In this document: positions 55,445-64,000 of the stretch, piece after piece
How positions within the stretch are numbered: the stretch's first letter is position 1
How the letters are laid out: each line of letters opens with the position of its first letter
NCBI GenBank assembly: GCA_964034945.1
Contig: OZ035962.1
Coordinates: 84,837,942-84,901,941, forward strand
DNA length: 64,000 nucleotides
Reading direction: 5' to 3'
From: Chrysopilus asiliformis
Taxonomy: Eukaryota; Arthropoda; Insecta; Diptera; Rhagionidae
Made by a program: the position numbers and the translations under genes
Notes under the pieces: generated by a model
Told to the model about the DNA's origin: nothing
Database searches by the model: none
The model's input: only the letters and a program-made list of their open reading frames with translations

Positions 55445-58400
55445 TTTTTTAAATAAAAGCTTTTTTTTATTTTTTTGAAATTTTATTTGTCGGATTATTC
55501 ATTTATGTTTTCCGAAATATATTCAAAGGTTCAGTCCATTAAATTATGCAATTAAAGGACAACAAAATTTCAAATAAATTTAATAAAGATAATTACGTTT
55601 AATCAATTGGAAGCTCTATTTATGGTAAAATAAAAATTAAAACTAATTATAACATAATTTTGAATAAAAACATGCACAGCATTAAATTAAAGCAGCTTTC
55701 CTATAAAATGCATGCAACTAAACCTTAATAAAAATTCATTTAGTTAAAATATGTATAAAAAGCGAAAATAAATTTAATATAAAACCATCACCTACCCTGA
55801 ACCAAAAAGCCACCTTTGGACGTCCACAACATCGACACATATGCGAAAATAAAATGAAAAAACATTTTTTTTTAAAAAGCGTTATCACACATAGATGAGA
55901 CGATATTAAACAACCAAAACACAAGCGTAGAATTTTATCCCAGTTGAAATTCGATGAAAAAATTTTATTTAAAAGTTGATTAAATTGATTTCGTTGTTGA
56001 ATATTGATGTTCAATTGAAGCGATGTTACAAAATAGTTTCGCACAGAAACAGAAAATAAAATAGAAATATACAAAAATAAATTACTAATACTGTTGCAAA
56101 ATATATTTAAAACATTTAATAACTATTTAGAGTCCACAGTAAAATGTTTTTAAAAGCGGAGTCGGTTTAAAGGGCTTTTTCTTTAATTACACCCAAGCAG
56201 CATTTATGTCAACCGGGACGGTAGCGGTTGAAGAAGCCGAATTCTTGTTTCGCCTATTTGAAAAACGGGTGAAGGAATCAGTACCTATTACAATTCAATT
56301 TTAATATATTAGAGAGCGGTGTGAAAAAAGTTTTTGACATTTTCGTGTGTATCAGTTGTTTAAATAGTAACCGTTTTCGAGAAAATTATTTTTCGAGAAT
56401 AAACCACTGTAAATTTCACTTCCAAAGTGTACGGCCTTTTAAATATTTGACGGCTTGCAATAAAACACTTATTTTCAGAAGATTTTATTTAATTTGCTTT
56501 TTTGACTGGAAAACATTGAAGTTTGACGTCAAGTAGTGGAAGAACAAACTAGAGAGTGGTCAATGACCAATGAAATAACCGGTAAAATAACCGGAGTCGA
56601 CCAATTCTTACCAGATGACCGGTAAATTTAATCAGTCCTGTTCACAACTATACCTTGTGAACTGAAAATACCTGTGTCTGAAAATACCTGTTCACAACTA
56701 TACCTTTGGAGCGAAGGAAAAGAGTTAACATGATTTGGCAATACTGATTTTACCAGTATTTCTGAAACAAACGCACAGGTCGACGTCCATTTTGATGGGC
56801 TCGATGTTAGAGATTATGAAACAATTTCTAAACCACCCTCCATATTTCAAAAATTAGAGCCGGTCTAGCCAAACCACTGCCAGATTCGGATCCAGCGACA
56901 CCAAATTACAAAAAAAAAACGAATATCGAGTTCACAAAAAAGCCTGTGGTTGTCAGCCTGTGTTGTTAATCTCAAAAAATACCATAAAAATTTTGTGAAC
57001 ATCTACTTTTATGATACAAGATTTTCTCAAAAGAACATTTTCGTTTCTTCAAAAGTATTCGTAGGTATACTAATCAAACTGTTACTTTTTATTTCTTAAA
57101 GTTCAAAATGTTGCAGTAATTAAAAAGTTTCTTTTGCAACTTTAGTTCTGCCAGGTACTTTCACGTATAACACATTTCCGCTTTTAAAAATCTTTTACTG
57201 TGCACACAAAAATAAAAAAAAAGAATATATTAATGTTTAGTTAACAATTTAAAGCCTTTAATTCTACTTAATTTTGTATTCGTAAATTGTTTTAGTGAGT
57301 AAATGCTTGGATTAAGGTGATTAAGGTAAAAAGCTTTGCGTGTTCACATGAAATGTTGTCTGATGTTTTTTTTTTTTTTGCAAAATAATGAGTACCTACT
57401 TTTATCACAAAATATGTGTAGGTGTTATGTGGATGGTTGTTTGTGTGTGTATGACATGTTAGGGATGAAAAATTTGTGGTGTGCTTGTTTTAATACAGTG
57501 CAGCGTCGTGGTTAAGGGGTGCAAAAAAACGTTTTCCTACTTTTATGTTGCTGGTCGTGTTGCTAATCTACGGAAAAGCGTGTGCTAAATTCTTCGATTT
57601 GATTCATTGTTGGACTCGAAATTGTTTCGAGTTCAACGAATTGTTGTGGTATTTCCCCCCGCACGCCCCTTACTATATGGCCTTTAATACTAGACACATT
57701 TCTATTGAAATAATTCCATTTTGAACTGTCGACAAGGTCATTTGACAGGTAAACAAACTTTCACTTAAAGTTTTGTACACTAAAAAACTTTTTTTTTTCT
57801 AAACTGCTCGTATTTTTATCGAGTTTTTAAAAAAATACTATTACATGATTACTACCTGGTGTCTATCAATCAATACTTGCTCCACTTTATCCTCTTCGAT
57901 CGTGTGTCAATCTCTCAGTGCCGCCCAGGACTAAACATAAAGCATTTTTTGCACCCGTGTTTCATGTTGGGTGAACTGATTTAAGATGGATTAAAATTTT
58001 TGGACCACCACCGACCATCATTTTTGCATAGCTATCCTCACCCACGGCATTATGTTGAAGTTAGTATTAAGGGAAGCCATAGAAAGGCTCCATTCCATAG
58101 GAAATTTTTTTTTGCGGATTTACTGGTCACATTTATGTTTGATACATATTTGCTTTTGTGCGAATTCTCCAAGTATTTTTTCCGCTCATTTTTCAATTTT
58201 TGCTCGCTTTGCGCCTTTTTTTGCTTTAGCGAAATGTTTCAACTGAAGGCTGACTGTCATAATGACATTTGTGTGTGGTGTGGCCCAGAAATACCTTTTT
58301 TTATGTCGCTATACTGCTTTATGTTGCCGTCAGTGTTTCAAAATTTTTACCACGTTCTTCTAAATCAATAATCTACTTTGAGACGATTCAGCGCCAATAC

Positions 58401-58942
58401 CTTTTTTTTGCAATATCTACTTTGGGACTTGAAAGAAAAGTCTTATCTTATTAGTTACGGGTGACAAATCTTGTATAATTCTTAGAAAAGTCTTCAATTT
58501 GAAAGCATGAGACGTTTTGGATTTCAGTTCCAAAAAATAGATATTATGTAAAAGACGTTAGAAAGTTCAATTCTTCAGTGCTTTTAGAATGAGAAACGGT
58601 TGATCAAATTTTTCGCTTAATTGAAATTTAAAGAAAGAAAGGCACAGAAAAGAAATTTTTTTTTCGCTCCCATCAACCTAAGATTCCCATCCCCAATGAC
58701 TCAACCGTTTTCTGATAAATATGTGTTCATGTAAAACTGGATCAACATTACGATTTTACATTGCCGGTTATTTTTAAAAGCTTTTATTTAGCTTGCGTTC
58801 GTTGTTGGTCTATCTGGCAGGGTCAAATATTGCAACCTAATTTTGACCCACTTTCAATAATTCGATTGATTTGAAATTTTGAACACGTAAGTGCGATGAC
58901 AATACAATATTTTCACTACTTCGTCTTTGTAAGGATAAGAGT
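55445..58942. other. Unclassified AT-rich DNA
   Basis: No supported gene. Small duplications occur at 56575-56590 (AATAACCGGTAAAATAACCG) and 56638-56706 (CTGTTCACAACTATACC twice). The 112- and 123-codon frames (55736-56074 minus; 58000-58371 plus) are F/C/S-rich with no domain, as expected from T-rich DNA. Confidence 0.4.
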
Positions 58943-59290
58943 AGGTCCTGTAAGAATAACGTGATTATCCTTTTCCTAAAATTTTTCGGAAAAAAATCTG
59001 TTTTCGGAGTTTTTCGGGTGGTGAAACCGATTCTGGCATTTAAAAGCCTGTAGGGAAACCGGAAGGTCCTGTAAGCATAACGCGATGATCCTTTCCTCAA
59101 ATTTCCCAAAAAAAGCCTCATCTGGGAGTTATTGGGATCACTGAATTCGAATCTGGCATTAAGAAGTCTTTTAAAAGAACGAAAGGTCCTGTAAGGATAA
59201 AATGATGATCCTTTTTATCAAATTTTTCAAAAAAAAACCTCATCTGGGAGTTTTGGGATCGCTGAATTCGAATCTGGCATTAAAATATTT
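58943..59290 (+). repeat. Three-unit ~120-bp satellite (GGTCCTGTAAGGATAAC family)
   Basis: AGGTCCTGTAAGAATAACG (58943), AGGTCCTGTAAGCATAACG (59064) and AGGTCCTGTAAGGATAAAA (59184) are spaced 121 and 120 bp. Each is followed by GATGATCCTTT-like, CATCTGGGAGTT-like and GAATCTGGCATT-like words. It is a better-preserved relative of the block at 4958-5160. The third unit abuts a palindromic MITE. Confidence 0.8.
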
Positions 59291-59296
59291 TTTTTT

Positions 59297-59410
59297 GGGT
59301 AATGTGTATCAGAAATAAAAGCCAGATAAAGCATAAAAAATAAAATAAAATAAATTTTTATCTCGCGTATCAGAAGCACCCAAAACATTATATTTTTTCT
59401 TTTTAGTGCA
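59297..59410. mobile_element. Palindromic MITE, copy 2 (degraded)
   Basis: GTGTATCAGAAATAAAAGCC, GATAAAGCATAAAAA and TTTTTATCTCGC match copy 1 at 55297-55444, then TATCAGAAGCACCCAA replaces the expected TTATTCCTGATTCACAG. The left end is cut at the satellite boundary. Confidence 0.55.
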
Positions 59411-59543
59411 ATTTTTCTAAAAAAAAAGCTTTTTTCTAATTTTTCTTAATTTTTTTTGAAATTTCTTTAAACGTGCAAAGGATATTAAAATACAATTAAC
59501 CGACTTTTAATAGAACTATCGAGTCCAATGTGGAACCATAAGC

Positions 59544-59646
59544 GGTATATTGCGATAAATCGCGGAAATTTATAAAAATTCAAAAAAAAAAATCTACTGG
59601 CCTCTGGGACCCGATTTTTTCGCTTCCGTGATGGCAGTCAACGTGT
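59544..59646. mobile_element. piggyBac-like MITE, right half
   Basis: The right part matches 44485-44591 through CTACTGGCCTCTGGGACCCG, TTTTTTCGCTTCCGTGATGG and CAGTCAACGTG|TTAA. The left half is absent, so this is a truncated copy. Confidence 0.65.
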
Positions 59647-60033
59647 TAAAGCGTTAAAGAGACATATCCTGATTTTTAAAAAATCACTTTTTAAATTGAA
59701 TATTAACTATTTTTCGGTGGTTGTATGTATGAGATGAATTATTGGTATCCGCCGTGTTTTACCGTTATTGAGATAGTTTGATTAAGAAGTAAAAAAATAG
59801 ATTTTTGCGAATTGGTTGCAAACTAACGGTTTTTCGGAAAAATATAAAAATATGTAACTGAAGAATTAAAGGCATTAGGCTTCTCTAAATTTTTGTCTTT
59901 TACTGTAAATCGATATCTCTTACCGTTATCGAGATATTTCAGATTTTATAAAATGAAATTTTCTTATTTTTATATCAACTAATATTTTATTCGTCATGTT
60001 TTAGTGTGAATTGTGCACAAACGTAAAGTTTGT
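59647..60033. other. Unclassified DNA
   Basis: Contains two weak repeats of TACCGTTATTGAGATA / TACCGTTATCGAGATA (about 59760 and 59925). No gene. Confidence 0.4.
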
Positions 60034-60606
60034 AACATAACAAAAGCTATAATTGCCAATCTGGCAATTATTGAAAACCCGTATGGTGATATAGCATTGT
60101 TCGAAGTTTAATTTAACAGCGAACAGGTGAATGAAAATTCCACTTTGAAATCAAACTTTCCAAAAAGATTTTTTAAATTTTATTCCAATCGAATTTTGAT
60201 GTATGGGAGTTTTATGTAGAATCATATCCTAAATAACTTTTGTTCTTGCACTTTTTTGATAAGATGAACCAGATGCACGCGAATATCTCAATCGCAAAAA
60301 TCTTTTTCGTTCGTATGGGGGGTACCCCCCCTAATGGTCCATTTTTGCCCATTAACGAACTTAGCCTCGTATTTTACGAAAAACGAATCTGCGCAAAATT
60401 TCAAGTCTGTAGCGCAATCCGTGCGCCCGCAATCCGCGCCACAGACGGACGGACAGACAGACGGACGGACGGACATGCTAAATCAACTTTTTTTTATCAT
60501 TCTAAACACACTGGTGTGATTCATTTTTGTGTGTAATGATGGGATCTTGGCGTTACAAAAGGTAAGGCAAATCTAATATACCCTTTGGTTTCACCATACG
60601 GGTATA
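60034..60606 (-). mobile_element. GTCY element, family 1, copy D
   Basis: Complete copy on the minus strand: 3' end AACATAACAAAAGCTATAAT with the 10-bp hairpin at the left, 5' end CCTTTGGTTTCACCATACGG followed by GTATA at the right. The tract has eight GTCY units (about 60441-60473). It faces copy E head to head with 42 bp between. Confidence 0.8.
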
Positions 60607-60648
60607 ATAAGAAAGTCATGTGCTGTTGACATATTTTAACAACGTTTT

Positions 60649-61209
60649 TATACCCGTATGGTGAAACCAAAGGGTATATTAACTTTGCCTTACCGTTTGT
60701 AACGCCAAGATCTCGTCATCGCACACAAAAACGAATTACACCAGTGTGTTTAGAATGATGAAAAAAGTTGAATTTAGCATGTCCGTCCGTCTGTCCGTCT
60801 GTCTGTCTGTCTGTCTGTGGCGCAGATTGCGGGCGCACGGATTGAGCTAGAGACTTGAAATTTTGCGCAGATCCGTTTTTCATAAAATGCGAGGCTAAGT
60901 TCGTTAATGGGCAAAAATGGACCATTAGGGGGGGTACCCCCCATACGAACGAACACGTTTTTTGCGAATAACTTAAAAACGGTCCATCTTATCAAAAAAG
61001 TGCAAGAACAAAAGTTGTTTAGGACATGATTCTACATTAAAGTTCCATACATCAAAATCCAATTGGAACAAGTTTTAAAAAAATCTTATTGGAAAGTTTG
61101 ACTTCAAAGTGGAATTTTGATACAACTGTTTGCCGTTCACTTAAATCACCATACGGGTTTTCAATAATTGCCAGATTGGCAATTATAGCTTTTGTTATGT
61201 TTTTTTTTT
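60649..61209 (+). mobile_element. GTCY element, family 1, copy E
   Basis: Complete copy with all landmarks: 5' TATACCCGTATGGTGAAACC, nine GTCY units (60781-60816), the GAGCTAGAGACTTGAAATTT block, GGTACCCCCCATACGAACGA, CATACATCAAAATCCAATTG, CACCATACGGGTTTTC and the 3' hairpin with its TTATGTTTTTTTT tail. Apart from tract length it is very similar to copy A. Confidence 0.8.
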
Positions 61210-63115
61210 GAAATTTCTTTGAACCTATTGTTGTATTTTGCCCCAATTTTGCACTAAATTAATTTTTGCTTTGTTTTACAGTTTCTTAAAAATATATAAA
61301 GTGTTGATAATAATTCAATTTTCATAACATTCAATACTAATCGATATGATATAAAATTGGATAATCTCAAAACGTTGTTTTCAAAATCAATTAATTGCTT
61401 TTGTGCGAAACAATGATAATCCTTTCTTGATATTATGTTGAAATCTTGTTATGAGTGTAAAAATCAATCATAACGAAAATCGAATGGAATTAGTCAACAT
61501 TTTCATGCTATCAGTATTAGTCACAAAATCGGCTTCTCTTTTATTTAGTTTTTTTTTTTTCGTTTGTTTGTCAGTTGATAAAAATGCTAGGCATTTCTAA
61601 AAATTAGTGGCGCTTTTCTTGATAAGATTAGAAATTATTTACTAAACTAAAATACCCGCACACTGATAGCAAGCAGAACGAAAAAGCGTCTCGGAATTAA
61701 CCAACAGATAAAGCAAATAAAGTAATAAATTTACTTAAATGACATTAATTGGGGTAAAAAACGACAACATTGGATTAATTTTTTTGCGATGTTTTTGTTT
61801 TGAAAGGGAAAGGAAATTTTCAAAAGATCTGCCTACAGGTTCAAGTGCTACATTTAAGATTTTATAAATCTAGCAGATAATTTTCAAGATCACAAAAAAG
61901 CTAATGTCTTTATTAAAAATTGCACAGGTGTTAAAAATAAAACTACGTTTTTTATGATGTTTAAATAACCATGAATGGAATATATGTACAGTCCCTGAGA
62001 CTGGATATGATGCTTATGTTCTCATATTGTCTCACATTGTTTTTTTCTTTGTTTACTATTATTGGGACCTTCGCAATGTCAATCTAGTAGACAAGCATCC
62101 AATTTTGTTGTCAATTAAAAATTACAAAAACGAGACATCCTGACACGAAGCGACATACATATACATATATGAGAACATTATTAGTGCCACGGGTAAAATC
62201 AGGTAAATTTAATAATTAATTAAAATCAACATTCGCAAGGGTCAATCCAATTTAATTTCATTCAACTCTATTAAATTAATTCGCATATGAATGAATGAAA
62301 GGCGATTTTCATCTTACATATTATTACGGAAACCTTCACTAAAATCCAATGCAGCTGAAGTGACTGTAAAATCATGTTGGCACCTAAATTGCGTAATGAT
62401 AATAAAAACTTGTTAACGATTAGGTAATTCTTGAAAAAGCGTTTTCCTCTTAATATTGTATTTAAAAATGTTCTCAGGAAAATCGGAAAGCACAAAACAT
62501 TCAAAAATTTGAGGTCAAATACAACCATTTTTGAAGTTCTCAAAACATTTCCGATTCAAGAAAGAACTTTACACTCAGGTGATTAACGTTTAGTTACTCA
62601 GCATATATTTATTGCCACGAAACAGGAGAAAAAAATATCTGAATCATCACTAATTAAGATAATTTTCGGAATTACAAAATTATCGATCGTTGACGATGCT
62701 GAGCGTTATTGGCGCCACGCAAAAAAAAGTGGATTTGGCTCTTAACATGACTTCAGTGATCAAAATTTTAGCTATTCGAGATAAAATTTTATTGATTTTT
62801 AATTGATTATTGGAAAAGGAATTTTTATTGTGGTTTGATTAGTGAACCCTTGTTTCTTTGTGGAATTTATGAGTTTCCGTTTGATTTAGGGTTAATCCAA
62901 ATGTCAAATGAGGCGTTTTATCAGTTAGGAATCAACGAAGAAACAACAAATTCTATTGTTTCAAAAACTTTATTTTGCGGATTTTATATTTTACAAATTG
63001 GGTCACCACCTTTGTTCATCGTTAATTAACAATGTTATCAAATTCGAAAAAAAACTACAATCGTTTGGAGTTAATCATCAAATACTCTCTATATATGAGA
63101 ACACAGACAAAAGTT
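61210..63115. other. Unclassified DNA
   Basis: No recognised element or gene. A duplicated start of the family 2 body may lie at 63069-63105 (ATCATCAAATACTCTCTATA then TATGAGAACACAGACAA). A 64-codon frame (62835-63029) is listed separately. Confidence 0.4.
62835..63029 (+). CDS. Unassigned 64-codon open frame (weak)
   Basis: Reads MISEPLFLCGIYEFPFDLGL, then IQMSNEAFYQLGINEETTNS and IVSKTLFCGFYILQIGSPPL before the stop. The central segment has a plausible helical, charged character. It has no recognised domain and no flanking gene features. The ATTAG directly before GTGAACCC could be read as a splice acceptor only with imagination. Confidence 0.12.
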   Translation: MISEPLFLCGIYEFPFDLGLIQMSNEAFYQLGINEETTNSIVSKTLFCGFYILQIGSPPLFIVN

Positions 63116-63560
63116 TGATTAAAACATAAGAAAAGCTACAGTTGCCAGGAGCCAATCTAAATACAGTAGAATCCCGATAATTCGTATTTCAAGGGGCCGA
63201 CGTAAAAATACGAAGTATCGGGATATTCGATTTAGCGGGGTATGAATTAACCGGGATTTTTTCAATGGACCAGCAAATTCATACGAATTATCGGGGTACG
63301 AATTATCGGGATTCTACTGTATATGAGGGACGATAAAATTTCTCTGAAAAAATCCCTTTGTATGGGAGACGGCGGAAGAATTGGTCCGATTGGATTTTAA
63401 TGTATGGAACGGTTATGTAAAATCACATTCTAAATACATTTGGTCTTTATAAATTTTTCAATATTGTGCATCGTTTTCGAGAAAATCGAAAAAAAGGTTT
63501 AGCTGGATTTTGATGTATGAATAAGTTATGTAAAATCATGTTTCAAATACATTTTACCTT
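63116..63560 (-). mobile_element. GTCY element, family 2, copy e (interrupted)
   Basis: 3' terminus AAAACATAAGAAAAGCTACA, then GTTGCCAGGAGCCAATC, is interrupted at 63164 by a pogo-like MITE and resumes at 63320 with TATGAGGGACG. The two body units follow (GTTATGTAAAATCACATTC and GTTATGTAAAATCATGTTT). The element stops at ATTTTACCTTAACCCTTTG, where TTAACCCTTTGTGGACC could be a piggyBac-like end that replaced the rest. Confidence 0.6.
63164..63319. mobile_element. pogo/Tigger-like MITE (156 bp), nested
   Basis: Perfect terminal inverted repeats of 23 bp beginning CAGTAGAATCCCGATAAT, with TA duplicated at both sides (63162-63163 and 63320-63321). Inside are further ATCGGGATATTCG and GAATTAACCGGGATT words. 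The perfect ends and TA duplication within a known repeat make insertion certain. No coding sequence. Confidence 0.9.
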
Positions 63561-63663
63561 AACCCTTTGTGGACCAGGAAGTAAACTGACAATAAATCAA
63601 TAATCATGACTTTTTTTCATTGAAAATGGTCCCAGAAAGCATTTAAAAAAAGACATGAACTAA

Positions 63664-63699
63664 TTTTATGGAGGGGTGGTATTTTATGGAGGGGTGGTA
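63664..63699 (+). repeat. 18-bp direct repeat pair
   Basis: TTTTATGGAGGGGTGGTA occurs twice in tandem immediately before a TATAGAAGTATATAGA stretch. A small slippage duplication. Confidence 0.85.
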
Positions 63700-63751
63700 T
63701 GTGGTATATAGAAGTATATAGAGATTGATACTATTGGATAATCAAAAAATA

Positions 63752-64000
63752 CGAGGGCAGTCCGATAAGTACTTAGCCTGACCGCCCGATGGCGTCACTA
63801 TCGCAGGAGAAATTTACTATCGTGTAGTACATTCTCATAGACGGCTACAGTCAAAATTTCAGCCGAATCGAACTCGTAGTTTTGATTTGACCGCGTATGG
63901 AAGCGGGCGTGTCTGCGGATTTCAGAAAAATGGAAAAAGAGCAATATCGGTCGGTGATTCGATTCTTGTTTCTGGAAGGGAAATCGCGCACCGAAATCAA
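63752..64000 (+). mobile_element. mariner element, 5' part (continues beyond window)
   Basis: After TA (63750-63751) the sequence reads CGAGGGCAGTCCGATAAGTA, a typical mariner inverted terminal repeat. A GC-balanced leader follows, then a transposase start at 63930. The rest of the element lies outside the window. The open and undamaged appearance of this end suggests a younger copy than the others here. Confidence 0.85.
63930..64000 (+). CDS. mariner transposase, N-terminus (partial)
   Basis: ATG at 63930 reads MEKEQYRSVIRFLFLEGKS and continues RTEIK to the window edge, with no stop. This is the start of the N-terminal helix-turn-helix region that binds the terminal repeat in insect mariner transposases. 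The leader between the terminal repeat (63752) and the ATG is about 180 bp, normal for the family. The DDD catalytic domain, normally 150 or more residues downstream, cannot be checked. Subfamily is not assigned. It was probably transcribed from its own terminal promoter. Confidence 0.8.
   Translation, partial: MEKEQYRSVIRFLFLEGKSRTEI

Noticed and set aside
63559..63751. piggyBac-like element from TTAACCCTTTGTGGACC
   Set aside because: Only one end is seen; no matching right terminus with TTAA before the mariner insertion.

Overview
This is eukaryotic, AT-rich, gene-poor DNA, almost certainly from an arthropod and most likely an insect. It is saturated with mobile-element debris: mariner and Tc1/mariner transposases of insect type, hAT, Helitron, piggyBac-like and pogo-like ends, and short repeats carrying a GTCY microsatellite. 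The GTCY repeats resemble the mini-me/DINE-1 (Helentron-associated) elements described in flies, which makes a dipteran plausible but not proven. I found no host protein-coding gene, tRNA, rRNA or CRISPR that I can defend. The longest open frames (104-149 codons) are mostly repeat artefacts. The only convincing coding sequences are transposase remnants. A run of 200 Ns (50009-50208) is an assembly gap.

Layout. 0-5 kb: short inverted repeats, two perfect hairpins and two degenerate ~120-bp tandem blocks. 5.3-7.6 kb: a GTCY element whose right end is interrupted by a non-autonomous Helitron (5969-7148), then a satellite block. 9.76-10.66 kb: a 901-bp non-autonomous hAT with perfect 8-bp target duplications and a nested inverted repeat. 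13.8-18.2 kb: a tandem repeat, a GTCY element, a 28-G tract, a decayed non-LTR-like fragment and a decayed Tc1/mariner pseudogene. 18.3-29.6 kb: mostly unclassified, with satellite blocks, one element of a third GTCY family (23.6-24.0 kb) and one possible promoter/first exon near 19.75 kb. 29.68-30.24 kb: an internal-deletion Tc1/mariner derivative with 40-bp TIRs. 33-38 kb: several MITEs and unusual fold-backs. 38-47 kb: GTCY elements, one nested inside another, plus piggyBac-like and pogo-like MITEs. 47-50 kb: unclassified, somewhat GC-richer DNA before the gap. 50.2-52.4 kb: a GTCY element and three TIR elements. 55-61.2 kb: third-family copy, palindromic MITEs, a 120-bp satellite and a head-to-head GTCY pair. 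63.1-64 kb: a GTCY element containing a pogo-like MITE, then the 5' end of a mariner element that runs off the window.

The most interesting structure is modular. Repeats that differ elsewhere share one plan: a 5' hairpin, a tetranucleotide GTCY tract, a conserved block around GAGCTAGAG-N-CTTGAAATTT, a common body and a shared 3' end with a hairpin and an AGCTTTTGTTATGTTTT tail. The Helitron at 5969-7148 carries an internal segment homologous to the same body. None of these elements encodes its own transposase, so any movement would depend on proteins encoded elsewhere.
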